A stretch of 39,593 nucleotides of DNA, from assembly GCA_002386525.1 (NCBI GenBank), contig DGIS01000018.1, forward strand, positions 164,216 through 203,808, written 5' to 3'. Position numbers and translations under genes: made by a program. Numbering within the stretch: position 1 is the stretch's first letter; every line of letters begins with the position of its first letter. Source of the DNA: Sphingobacterium sp. UBA4616 (lineage in GTDB: Bacteria; Bacteroidota; Bacteroidia; Sphingobacteriales; Sphingobacteriaceae). The notes under the pieces are model-generated. The model searched no databases. It was not told where the DNA came from and saw only the letters and a list, made by a program, of their open reading frames with translations. This document shows, piece by piece, positions 15,990 to 25,074 of this stretch.

Positions 15990-16718
15990 ATGAAAGTCAT
16001 ATCAATCTTATTCAATGTGATTTTATTCACCTTATTGGGGACGTCAATTGTGCGTGCTCAAGAAACTGCAAAAGACCAGGACTACTTGGTACTTATGAAT
16101 GCCGATACGATTTATGGAAAAATCTCATCTATCAAAGATCATAGACTAAAATTTGAGAATCAGCAAAAAGAAAAGTTAACTTTTCAGCCCGGCGATGTAT
16201 ACCGGGCGTATTGGCAATCGAAAAGGAAAGTTTATGCACCCTCTTACGTGGAAAACGGACTAGAAGTGGTTCCGGGTACATCTCCAGAGATGTATCGCAT
16301 TCGGAAAGGACTCAGTCAGGGACCCACTTTTGCTGAGGTACTCGTTGACGGAGAAATTATGGCCTATTATGTTTCCGAAACCAAGGTCGGCGCTGGGGCT
16401 GGGGTGGCTATCGGTGGAGGCGGAGGTACAATGGGAAATATCATGGTCACAAAGTATAAACATGCTTATGCATTAAAAAAATCAACCGGTGAGGTCATCG
16501 AGATAAATAGCAATCACAATGGCTTATTTAGCGATGTGAAAAAGAAAAGACCCATCATTTTTGGTAAGCTAATTAATGACGAACCGGAGTTGTTCGCTGA
16601 ATTTGAAAATGAAAAGGAGTATGATTACGATCTTTTTATAACATATATCATGCGATATAATGAACTGCAAAAAGCGAAGGATTCTTCAGCATCCGCGGCC
16701 AGATTATTTATTTATTGA
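15990..16718 (+). CDS. Secreted protein of unknown function
   Basis: The preferred start is the ATG at 15990; a TTG at 15981 is in frame but unlikely. The 242-residue product begins with a clean signal peptide (MKVISILFNVILFTLLGTSI, cleavage after VRAQ). The mature N-terminus has the DYLVLMNADTIYGKI pattern common in Bacteroidota secreted proteins of unknown role, probably a small beta domain. A glycine-rich run at about 132-148 (VGAGAGVAIGGGGG) could be a flexible or membrane-associating stretch. It lies 35 bp before the signal peptidase gene and may be co-transcribed with it. I cannot name a function. Confidence 0.78.
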   Translation: MKVISILFNVILFTLLGTSIVRAQETAKDQDYLVLMNADTIYGKISSIKDHRLKFENQQKEKLTFQPGDVYRAYWQSKRKVYAPSYVENGLEVVPGTSPEMYRIRKGLSQGPTFAEVLVDGEIMAYYVSETKVGAGAGVAIGGGGGTMGNIMVTKYKHAYALKKSTGEVIEINSNHNGLFSDVKKKRPIIFGKLINDEPELFAEFENEKEYDYDLFITYIMRYNELQKAKDSSASAARLFIY

Positions 16719-16753
16719 GAATTACTCACTATTGTTGCAATTAAAACAAACTT

Positions 16754-18331
16754 ATGATACTTATCGTTTTTATTGTATTGACCCTCATTGCAGCTTATGG
16801 TTTTTGGCTGCTATTTAAAAAAGCAGGCCGTAAAGGTTGGGAGGGTGTTGTTCCCGTTTATAGTCAATGGATACAATCGAAGATACTGGGCAAAAAGGCC
16901 TGGCATCTTATTCTATTGATCGTACCAATCGTGAATGTCTTTGTCTTTTATAATCTTTATCTCGATTTTATTCATTGTTTTGGAAAGAGAAGATTTTGGG
17001 AGAACTGCGCTGCTGTATTAGTTCCGTTTATTGTTTTACCACTTTGGGGTAAGGATAAAAATGTGCAATTTTTGAGCGGGCTATATGCCAAAAATTTGAG
17101 AGCAGCTCACGCCGAAGGTCGCGGAACGACAAAGGAAAGTGAATTGGAAATCGCACATGAGTCTTATGTAGATTATAGCAAGAAATACCCCTATAAAAAG
17201 TCGATGGTGCGCGAATGGGCCGATGCCATTGTTTTTGCCACTGTTGCTGCCACGCTGATTCGTGGTTTTTTATTGGAGGCATTTATGATTCCTTCAGGTT
17301 CTATGCAGCAGTCGCTCCTGATTGGAGATTATCTCTTTGTCAGCAAATTGAATTATGGACCCCGTATTCCAAATACACCCATAGCTTTCCCTTTTGCACA
17401 TCATACCATGCCACTTATAGGCGGAAAAGCATTCTCTGAGCTTATTAAAATTCCTTACAGGCGATTGCCCGGATTTCAAGAAATAAAAAGGAATGATGTG
17501 ATCGTATTTAATGCCCCTGCCGGCGATACGGTTGCGGTGGAAAATCAAGACATACCCTATTACGATTTGGTACGTAGCATGGGGCGTGAGGCTGTACATC
17601 AACAATTTACGATTCAAACTCGTCCCGTTGACAAAAGAGAACATCTAATTAAGCGATGTGTGGGAATGCCCGGAGACAAAATCAGTATGAAAGAAGGTGT
17701 CTTGTTTGTAAATGATAAGCTAGGCTTTGTAGCGCCAGAAAGTCAAATGGATTATACCGTGGTCACTGATGAGACAGGGCTCGACGAGCAGCGCTTGAAA
17801 GATATGGGAATAGAAGTTTCTGCCATTCAGCCCGGTGTGTATCTCATCTTTTTAACAACTGGCCAAGCGGCTATGGTAAAATCTTGGTCCAATGTTAAAT
17901 CCATGCAAATGAACTTACGCAAGCCTGGAGAAGCCGAAGCAAATACTTTTCCGAATGATCCTCAGTATAAATGGAATTACGATAATTTCGGACCTTTTGT
18001 GATTCCAAAAAAAGGAATGGCGATTTCCTTGAATGCTCAGACGTTGCCGCTCTACACGCGAGCCATAAGCGTGTATGAAAAGAACCAGTTAGAGCAGAAA
18101 TCGGATGGCGTGTATATCAATGGTAGGCGTACAGATTCCTATAAATTTAAAATGGATTATTATTGGATGATGGGCGACAATCGACACAATTCGCTCGATG
18201 CTAGAGACTGGGGATTTGTTCCTGAAGACCATATTGTCGGAAAAGCACTATTTACCTGGATGAGCTGGAATGCAGATGGTAATGGGCTTTCAAAAATACG
18301 TTGGAATAGAATTTTTAAAGGTATTCATTAA
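16754..18331 (+). CDS. lepB: Signal peptidase I, long form
   Basis: This is the inner-membrane serine protease that removes signal peptides from exported proteins. The catalytic dyad is visible: Ser183 in MIPSGSMQQSLLIGD and Lys300 in LIKRCVGMPGD. The conserved C-terminal box is GDNRHNSLDARDWGFVP. At 525 residues it is far longer than E. coli LepB (324). Two N-terminal hydrophobic helices (about 1-20 and 48-70), plus a further segment at 85-98, form a DUF5684-like membrane extension ahead of the usual anchor at about 155-175. There is also an insertion of about 150 residues between the lysine box and the GDNR box. Both features are common in Bacteroidota enzymes. A terminator follows. Confidence 0.93.
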   Translation: MILIVFIVLTLIAAYGFWLLFKKAGRKGWEGVVPVYSQWIQSKILGKKAWHLILLIVPIVNVFVFYNLYLDFIHCFGKRRFWENCAAVLVPFIVLPLWGKDKNVQFLSGLYAKNLRAAHAEGRGTTKESELEIAHESYVDYSKKYPYKKSMVREWADAIVFATVAATLIRGFLLEAFMIPSGSMQQSLLIGDYLFVSKLNYGPRIPNTPIAFPFAHHTMPLIGGKAFSELIKIPYRRLPGFQEIKRNDVIVFNAPAGDTVAVENQDIPYYDLVRSMGREAVHQQFTIQTRPVDKREHLIKRCVGMPGDKISMKEGVLFVNDKLGFVAPESQMDYTVVTDETGLDEQRLKDMGIEVSAIQPGVYLIFLTTGQAAMVKSWSNVKSMQMNLRKPGEAEANTFPNDPQYKWNYDNFGPFVIPKKGMAISLNAQTLPLYTRAISVYEKNQLEQKSDGVYINGRRTDSYKFKMDYYWMMGDNRHNSLDARDWGFVPEDHIVGKALFTWMSWNADGNGLSKIRWNRIFKGIH

Positions 18332-18352
18332 CAAAGAAGGAATACTCAAAGC

Positions 18353-18398
18353 AAAAGGGGAAATGAAATACTACAATCATTTCCCCTTTTATTTTTTT
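18353..18398 (+). terminator. Rho-independent terminator after lepB
   Basis: Arms AAAAGGGGAAATGA (18353-18366) and TCATTTCCCCTTTT (18377-18390) pair perfectly over 14 bp, with a 10-base loop and then ATTTTTTT. Confidence 0.88.
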
Positions 18399-18847
18399 AC
18401 TGGTGTTTGTAAAGCAACGAAAAACTAATCTTTTGCTGAAGGTATTGATGCCCTTCAGCTGCTTCCTACCACTATTAATCCCACCGATATCTCTTTGCAT
18501 AGGCAACTGATGGTCGACTGAGCAGAGGCAGGCTCCATTGTTCGAGTCAAGGTTAAAGCCAGCAGTCTAAAGGCCACCAACCGGGACGAGAATTGCTTCG
18601 ACCATCAATTTTCCTTGAGCCATTGACGAATGTTTTGTGCAATCGTTTGTTTCGATTACGCAATCGATTTCGTGCCTTTAAGCATGTCTGACTTTAAAAA
18701 TATTATTATATAATTGTTACATACTATCAATTATTAATAGGACGAAAAGTCCGGAATTACTTAAAGCCGAAACTAATTTTATCTGAGCCCAATACCATTT
18801 TTTCTAGCCGAATAGTACCAATTTTTAATGCCTAAGACATAAATCGA
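18399..18847. other. Non-coding leader region upstream of the SusC/SusD block
   Basis: I see no gene here. It holds a small hairpin (GCTGAAGG 18435-18442 with CCTTCAGC 18452-18459), a pair of AATCG-centred palindromic sites at 18639-18672, a very AT-rich stretch (18690-18740), and a short GGAC/GTCC stem (18740-18752). No clear TAnnTTTG box was found, although this must contain the promoter of the 20-kb block. Confidence 0.6.
18639..18672. promoter_or_regulatory. Tandem LacI-operator-like sites
   Basis: GCAATCGTTTGT (18639-18650) and CGCAATCGATTTCG (18659-18672) are both near-palindromes centred on a CG step, with 4 of 6 and 6 of 7 pairs matching. Their centres are 21 bp apart, two helical turns. 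Central CG palindromes are typical of LacI-family operators. No LacI-family gene is in the window. Confidence 0.35.
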
Positions 18848-21781
18848 ATGAAAAGACTATTTTGTTTTTTATTTCTTGTCCCCATGATTCCAAATGCGAA
18901 GGCTAACCACCTTAATTTTTGGGCTTCAAAACAAGATACTTCTGAAATCAGTGAGGTTGACAAGCGATTACTTAAAGGTCGACTGGCCACCTTATTGCAA
19001 AAACAGGGTGTCAAAGACAGTCTCAATTTAAGAAACGTTGAAACACTGCCAGTTGTCAGTATCCCCGAGTTTTTGAAAGGGCAAGTTGCCGGTCTCTACG
19101 TACAAGAAGCGACAGGTGAACCAGGAGCGCCAAAGAATATGGTGCTGCGGGGACTAGGATCGCCATTGTTCGAAATCAAAGACGCGGTTAATGTACAACC
19201 AGCAGTATTTGTCAATGGAATACCGATGGCGAGAGACAACAACTTTGCTTATTCTATTCAACAGTACCAATTCAATCGTATTGGTCCAGGGACAGACAAC
19301 TTTGCTGGAATTGACCTTGCAACAGTTGAGTCTATTGAGGTGATAAAAGATCCTGTAAAATTGGCAAAGCTCGGTCCTCTAGCTGCTAATGGAGCGATTT
19401 GGATCCTCACCAAGCCAGGGCGAGAAGGAGAACGTGAAATCTCTATTAACACTTACGTTGGTCTGGCAACAACGCCCGTAGTGACGCCAGTTAATGCGCA
19501 GTATGAAAACATGTTTCGGTCGATATTTTATAACAAATATGGATCGGTTACTGACCGCTTGAACTACCCAGGTTATCTAAGCGATTCGACCAACGCAAAT
19601 TACTATGGACCAGCGAACTGGAATGAGGAGTATTATAGAAATACACCCATTTATAGTGGAAATATAGGTATCCGCGGAGGTAACGATCGTGCAAATTTTT
19701 CATTCGTAGGTGGTTATACCAAGAATGCGAGCTCAGCTGACGAAACAAACATTGAGCGGTATAATGCCTTATTTAATGTGAATATGGCGCCGTTTAAATG
19801 GTTGAATTTTGGAGCCACAGTCAATGCAAGCCGAAGTTTGAGAGATCGGAATCGCAGCCTCAGAGATCGATTTGGTGAAGCATCTTACGTGCCCGATTTG
19901 TCTGTCCCAATTTCGCCGAATAAGGAAATGTATGGACAATATCTAGACATCTATAAAGCCGCCTTGGATAAGAATACGGTCAACTATTTGAATTCCCTCG
20001 TCACTTTGGATCTTTATTTTCTAAAAAATCTAAAATTTAATACGTCATTGGGAATAGATTATTCTGAAGGTGCAAGACAAGCTTTTTTTCCGGGGTCATT
20101 GATGGAGACCAATAACTATATGTCAAGTTACTTTGGTTTTAATCAGCGTTTGGTATATAACAACCGATTAGAATATAATTTGGAGTTCCAAGAGATACAC
20201 AAGTTGGATTTGACTTTAGGATCATCTTATACACAAGATCTTTATCGGTATAATTATGCACGTGCCTATGATGGCCCCAATGATTTTATCAAAGTAAACG
20301 TAGTCAATGGTGATCCTAATAAAGCGGGCTATTTGACCCCAATAGGTGGGTTATATGTAAATCGATACAATAACCGTGAAGATTTTAGATTACATTCCCT
20401 GTATTTGGCTGCTGGCTATAAATACAAAAATCTCCTCGAATTAAATACCGTATTGCGTTATGACGGCTCTTCGACAATGCAGCCCGATTCACGTTGGTTG
20501 ATGACCCCTTCATTTGCGGCGAAGTATCACTTAATTCCCGAAAATGAAGACAAGTTGTTTAACCATTTAGGGATAAAAGCAGCTTGGGCGAGAATTGGAA
20601 AACCAATATTTACAAGCAAGTTTGCCATCGGTCCCAATTATACGGCTGATCTAAATTGGGGATCAGAAAAATCTCTGGTATCCTATAATGGCTTTGCTGT
20701 TGCTTCCAGACCTTACTCAGAGGGTTGGGTAGGCTACGATATCAAGTGGCCTTATACAGACCATGCCGAATTGACCGTTGATGGAACCCTAATGGATAGG
20801 AAAATTGATGTGGAACTTTCCTTGTATCAAAAGAAAGACGTAAATCAATTGATTAATTCACCCATTCCCGCAGAATACGGCTATTCAGGAGAGATTGTGA
20901 ATGGGCTGAATGTAGAAAATACTGGGGTGGATCTAAATCTCTCGGCCAATGTGCTTTCTAATCGCGAAAAGGTTCAATGGAATACATCACTTAATCTAAA
21001 TTACAATCGAAATAAGTTGACAGCGCTCCCCGGAGGACGTAAGCAATTGAAAGTGGGTAACCGGTTACTGAAAGTAGGTAGTCCTATTGATCAGTTTTGG
21101 CTGTATGAAAATCAAGGATCTTTCGATACTGAAGCAAGTATTCCTGTTCAAAACGGGCAAAAAATACAGTTTGACGGTGTGGATTTCGCTGTGGGAGATC
21201 CGATTTGGAAAGATCAGAACGGAGATTTTAAAATTAATGATGACGATCGTGTCCTAAAAGGAAATGCAATGCCAAAGCTGAGCGGTTCGTTTCAAAACTC
21301 CTTCAAATACAAAGGTTTCGACCTGAATATGCAATGGTATTTTGCGCTTGGGCATAAAGCGCTAAATCAACGCGCTTCCAATAAATATAACTTTATCAAT
21401 ACTGAAAACACCAATTCATTAGATGGAATTCGTGAAGTATTCCATTGGCAGCAAGATGTTGATCTAACTAAATACCCGATTTATAATCCATGGAGTCCGA
21501 TTGTTGCCTATCGTGTGGACCAGGACCTGTTTTTAGAAGACGCATCTTTCTTAAAGTTACGATCCTTGACTATAGGCTATGATCTAGCGCAATTGAACAA
21601 CGTAAAGGACAAAATTAAGACGATTCGTAGGGCTTATGTTTACGTATCAGGAACCAATTTATTAACAATATCCAAGTTTTCAGGAACGGATCCCGAACTG
21701 ATAGATTTTAATGGATATTATACAGGTTACGGACTGCCGTTGTCCCCAGTAGTTTCCTTAGGGGTTAAGTTAGATCTGTAA
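18848..21781 (+). CDS. SusC/RagA-like TonB-dependent transporter, module A
   Basis: The protein has 977 residues with a signal peptide at about 1-18. The plug domain starts near residue 60 (IPEFLKGQVAGLYVQEATGE, then LRGLGSP) and is followed by the SusC-type barrel. Landmarks are VESIEVIKDP, NGAIWILTKPG, and the C-terminal DASFLKLRSLTIGYDL and SGTDPELI. Together with SusD it would form the lidded pedal-bin importer for large nutrients across the outer membrane. It lacks the N-terminal CarboxypepD_reg domain and a clear TonB box seen in the module B SusC. It is the first gene of the block, and its SusD starts 21 bp after its stop. Confidence 0.92.
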   Translation: MKRLFCFLFLVPMIPNAKANHLNFWASKQDTSEISEVDKRLLKGRLATLLQKQGVKDSLNLRNVETLPVVSIPEFLKGQVAGLYVQEATGEPGAPKNMVLRGLGSPLFEIKDAVNVQPAVFVNGIPMARDNNFAYSIQQYQFNRIGPGTDNFAGIDLATVESIEVIKDPVKLAKLGPLAANGAIWILTKPGREGEREISINTYVGLATTPVVTPVNAQYENMFRSIFYNKYGSVTDRLNYPGYLSDSTNANYYGPANWNEEYYRNTPIYSGNIGIRGGNDRANFSFVGGYTKNASSADETNIERYNALFNVNMAPFKWLNFGATVNASRSLRDRNRSLRDRFGEASYVPDLSVPISPNKEMYGQYLDIYKAALDKNTVNYLNSLVTLDLYFLKNLKFNTSLGIDYSEGARQAFFPGSLMETNNYMSSYFGFNQRLVYNNRLEYNLEFQEIHKLDLTLGSSYTQDLYRYNYARAYDGPNDFIKVNVVNGDPNKAGYLTPIGGLYVNRYNNREDFRLHSLYLAAGYKYKNLLELNTVLRYDGSSTMQPDSRWLMTPSFAAKYHLIPENEDKLFNHLGIKAAWARIGKPIFTSKFAIGPNYTADLNWGSEKSLVSYNGFAVASRPYSEGWVGYDIKWPYTDHAELTVDGTLMDRKIDVELSLYQKKDVNQLINSPIPAEYGYSGEIVNGLNVENTGVDLNLSANVLSNREKVQWNTSLNLNYNRNKLTALPGGRKQLKVGNRLLKVGSPIDQFWLYENQGSFDTEASIPVQNGQKIQFDGVDFAVGDPIWKDQNGDFKINDDDRVLKGNAMPKLSGSFQNSFKYKGFDLNMQWYFALGHKALNQRASNKYNFINTENTNSLDGIREVFHWQQDVDLTKYPIYNPWSPIVAYRVDQDLFLEDASFLKLRSLTIGYDLAQLNNVKDKIKTIRRAYVYVSGTNLLTISKFSGTDPELIDFNGYYTGYGLPLSPVVSLGVKLDL

Positions 21782-21802
21782 TAATTTAATAGTAGAAAGA
21801 TT

Positions 21803-23320
21803 ATGAAAAGATACAATCGATGGGCGGCGCTGTTCCTGATGGCACTGGGAATCACTGCTTTTGCGAGCTCATGTAATAAAAAACTGGATATTGTAGCGTC
21901 TAACCTCGGCTCAGAGAAACTGGAGTGGCAATCCATATCTGATACGCGCGCACATTTAATGGGCATATACGGTCTGATGCGTGCGGCACTAGTTGACAAT
22001 TATGGACACTGGATTTATGGAGAGATGCGCTACGGAGACTTTACACCTTATTCGCGTGCGGATCTTCGTGTGGTACAAGAAAACAAACTAAGATCAGCTT
22101 ATCCTTTACTAAAGGACCTAACAGATTGGCGTAGATTCTATGCAGTGATCAATGCTGCTTCACTTTTTATCGAACGAGCCCCCGAAGTTATGGCGAAAGA
22201 TAAGCGATATACTGAGCGAGATATGAAATTCGATGTGGCGCAAGCCCGCACGATCCGTGCCCTGATGTATTTCTATATGGTGCGTATCTGGGGCGATGTT
22301 CCGCTGCTAAAAGACTCTTATGATAATGGTTCCTTCACGGAACTAGCAAGATCTACCGAAGCGACAGTTTTAGCTTTCGCGGAAACCGAACTATTGGCAG
22401 CAGCTCAGGATTTGCCTTATCGATATGCGTTCGGAACACAAACTTATTATGGAGAGAGTTATGGGACTTGGGTTGGCGTACTCGTCAACAAAATTACAGC
22501 ATACTCCCTTTTGGCCCACGTGGCGGCTTGGCAAGGCAAATACATCAATGCGGAGGTCTACTCTCGATTTGTTATAGACAACTATTCGCAAGCGAGCCTT
22601 GAACTATTGGCAACCCCAGCATTGGTGAATCCGACAGACGGCTTATTCGGACCAAGCACGCGGGCACAGATCTTAGCGATCCGCGCTTCTTACGAATTAG
22701 GTGAAGCAACAAATACGGGCCATATCGAATCATTGACGTTGGGGTATCCAATTGTGACCAAAGCCAAACCGGATATTTATGTCAGCCGAGATACGATCAA
22801 CAAATTGTTTGATGATGTCAACGATACGCGATTTGGTATTGACTCTATCTCGGGATTGGTACGAACCAATTACTTCACCAATTACAACGGCGATATTCCA
22901 ATTTTCAGTAAGATAAAGGTGATTCGCAACGGTAATGGCGATTCTGATTTTTCCATTTTTGGATCAAACTTAGTGTTTACCCGCCTTGAAGAAATTTATT
23001 TACTGCAAGCAGAGGCTAAAGCGGTGCTTAATCAGCGCGATGACGCCATCAAATACCTAAACGTCATTAAAGAGCGCCGTGGTCTAAAACCTTATATCAA
23101 CAACTCATCTAAGGATTTATTGGAAGAAATCTTCTTGGAAAGAAGACGGGAGTTAATGGGCGAAGGCTGGAGATGGTACGACCAAATACGTCTGGCAAAG
23201 ATCAAGAAAAATAACCCTGTCATGAATGATTTGATTCAGAAAGGAGGCATCTATTGGCCTATCTCTTCGGATGTGTTGGAAAGAAATTCCAAACTGGTTC
23301 AAAACGCATACTGGAAATAA
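21803..23320 (+). CDS. SusD/RagB-like surface lipoprotein, module A
   Basis: This 505-residue lipoprotein (signal ending ASSC, Cys24) has the SusD fold. The TPR-like N-terminal half includes WRRFYAVINAASLFIERAP and ARTIRALMYFYMVRIWGDVP. The C-terminal RagB region includes RLEEIYLLQAEAKAVLNQRD and IFLERRRELMGEGWRWYDQI, ending in a typical YWPISSD segment. It is the ligand-binding lid of the adjacent SusC. The ligand cannot be deduced from sequence. Confidence 0.93.
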   Translation: MKRYNRWAALFLMALGITAFASSCNKKLDIVASNLGSEKLEWQSISDTRAHLMGIYGLMRAALVDNYGHWIYGEMRYGDFTPYSRADLRVVQENKLRSAYPLLKDLTDWRRFYAVINAASLFIERAPEVMAKDKRYTERDMKFDVAQARTIRALMYFYMVRIWGDVPLLKDSYDNGSFTELARSTEATVLAFAETELLAAAQDLPYRYAFGTQTYYGESYGTWVGVLVNKITAYSLLAHVAAWQGKYINAEVYSRFVIDNYSQASLELLATPALVNPTDGLFGPSTRAQILAIRASYELGEATNTGHIESLTLGYPIVTKAKPDIYVSRDTINKLFDDVNDTRFGIDSISGLVRTNYFTNYNGDIPIFSKIKVIRNGNGDSDFSIFGSNLVFTRLEEIYLLQAEAKAVLNQRDDAIKYLNVIKERRGLKPYINNSSKDLLEEIFLERRRELMGEGWRWYDQIRLAKIKKNNPVMNDLIQKGGIYWPISSDVLERNSKLVQNAYWK

Positions 23321-23334
23321 TAGCATAGATAATC

Positions 23335-24006
23335 ATGAAAAACAAACATATTTTTTTAGGCTTATCGCTCATTGTGATGCTTCTAGCCGTCGCTAGTTGT
23401 AAAAAAGGCAATACCTATTACGAAGATTTTCAAGTCAAATATACCGAATTTGATGGAACCTCATTGGAGTTTTTAGAATCACAGGGTAGTACCTATGACT
23501 CCTTATTATTAGTATTGGATCGTGTTCCTTCGGTACGCGCCAAATTGAAAGATCCCAATACAAAAACTACCTTTTTCGCGATGACCAACAGTAGTTTCAC
23601 CAATGCCTTGGAAGCAATGAATGGTGTGCGTAGAGCGGGAAACAGGTCTCCTCTTTATCTTGAAGAAATTCCGCAATTGGTACTCGATTCCTTGACCTAT
23701 CATTATGCCTTTGAAGGGCAGTATGATACTCCCTATTTACGGGATTTCATTGAAGGTAAAGTAATCAAAGCCATTGATAACTATGATATGACCTTAAAAT
23801 ATAAAGTGACGTCCGCTTCTGGCATTATAGGTGGAGGGCAGCAACAGATCATATTGAGTGATATGAACAAGTCTATTTTTCAACGCTACTGGCAGGAAAG
23901 TGCGACCTCTGTGGTGAATATCCGTACACGCAATGGGATGTTACATGTTCTTGCTCCAAGCCATAATTTCGGCTTTAGTAAACTGGCTAAATTATTAAAC
24001 AAATAG
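23335..24006 (+). CDS. FAS1 (fasciclin)-like lipoprotein, module A
   Basis: This 223-residue lipoprotein has a signal ending VASC (Cys22) followed by KKGN. The mature protein is a single divergent fasciclin domain: TEFDGTSLEFLESQGSTYDS at the start, a TTFFAMTNSSF core, and the closing NGMLHVLAPSHNFGF. FAS1 domains mediate adhesion or carbohydrate/protein binding. The stop is separated by one base from the next ATG, implying translational coupling. It has a counterpart at the same place in module B (29764-30519). Confidence 0.85.
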   Translation: MKNKHIFLGLSLIVMLLAVASCKKGNTYYEDFQVKYTEFDGTSLEFLESQGSTYDSLLLVLDRVPSVRAKLKDPNTKTTFFAMTNSSFTNALEAMNGVRRAGNRSPLYLEEIPQLVLDSLTYHYAFEGQYDTPYLRDFIEGKVIKAIDNYDMTLKYKVTSASGIIGGGQQQIILSDMNKSIFQRYWQESATSVVNIRTRNGMLHVLAPSHNFGFSKLAKLLNK

Positions 24007-24007
24007 C

Positions 24008-25045
24008 ATGGAAAAGAAAATATTAAAATTCGCAAAAATATTGGCGTTCGGGATGGGACTTTTCATGTTGGCTTCATGTAATAAATATATTCCGGATGAT
24101 CAAGATTCTTTGGGTACTGATGTGGTCTATAATACACAAGAGTTTATGCCACTGTTGGGAAGGAATACCTTTTACAATAATATCGTCAATATTGGACAGA
24201 ATACATCACAACCACTTCATTTCAAAATTGTAAATGTGCGTGATATCGATGGACAGCCTTCAACACTTTTTGAAGATAAATTTCCGGTAAAAGTTTGGAA
24301 AGGTGCCTATACCGGTGAGGAGAAGTCTATCGCCGAGATTGAAAGTAAGCGTCAGATCGAATATCGTCCTGTTCTCGAGATTCTTGAAAAGTCAGGTAAT
24401 ATAAATTTTTGGGGACAGGCGGTTAATTCAAATTTTGTCAAAGCACAGCCGGACGCTGGATATCTATTTGATATTGAAGTTAGCAACACAGGCGGGCGCC
24501 GATATTTGCGGGATTTCAAGTTAAGACCTTATCGTGAACGAGCCTTTGAACCTAGCATAATGGATCCGGTGACAGGCTTGTCGCCCTTACCCTATACACA
24601 TCCAAGCAATACCACCAATTTATTTGGAGAACGAACGAATCTATATATTTTTCCGAGTGAAATCAATGTGTATTTCAATAAATTGGAAAGCAAAAGCTCA
24701 GGCAGTAGAACGTTGACCATAAGTTTCTTGGATTCTTTAAATCGCCCAATCGATGTGAAGAAATTTGCAGCGACAGAATGGGATAAATTAGTTCATGGTT
24801 TTAACCACAGATTTGAAAATGGCAAGGTCATTTATGATGTTGCTTATCCTATCCCCTTAGCTCCAATTCAAACAGATTATACTTCCGCAGGTGGTTCATC
24901 TGCTGTAATGAATTTTAAATTTCGTAGAAAAGGTCAGTTTGGTACAATAGAAGACTGTGGCATCCGGATGCCATTTGCGATTTACGAAGAAGGCGATTGG
25001 GAGATACAGTTTCGTTTCACCAATGAAACGCCAAAATTTGACTGA
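24008..25045 (+). CDS. DUF5007-like surface lipoprotein
   Basis: This 345-residue lipoprotein has a signal ending LASC (Cys24) followed by NKYIPDDQDS. I assign it to the DUF5007-type family because of its overall size, the opening YIPDDQDSLG with PLLGRNTFY, and its SusCD-FAS1 context; the family number is from memory. The body is predicted beta-rich. A surface glycan- or glycoprotein-binding role is an inference from location. Its stop TGA overlaps an ATG at 25045, but the next gene more likely starts at 25075. Confidence 0.78.
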   Translation: MEKKILKFAKILAFGMGLFMLASCNKYIPDDQDSLGTDVVYNTQEFMPLLGRNTFYNNIVNIGQNTSQPLHFKIVNVRDIDGQPSTLFEDKFPVKVWKGAYTGEEKSIAEIESKRQIEYRPVLEILEKSGNINFWGQAVNSNFVKAQPDAGYLFDIEVSNTGGRRYLRDFKLRPYRERAFEPSIMDPVTGLSPLPYTHPSNTTNLFGERTNLYIFPSEINVYFNKLESKSSGSRTLTISFLDSLNRPIDVKKFAATEWDKLVHGFNHRFENGKVIYDVAYPIPLAPIQTDYTSAGGSSAVMNFKFRRKGQFGTIEDCGIRMPFAIYEEGDWEIQFRFTNETPKFD

Positions 25046-25074
25046 TGATGGACGCACTAATTAGCTTTAAAATT

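Noticed and set aside
18740..18752. Short GGAC-GAAAA-GTCC stem-loop, considered as part of a hammerhead ribozyme or riboswitch.
   Set aside because: No CTGATGA core or second and third stems are nearby, and four base pairs are expected by chance.
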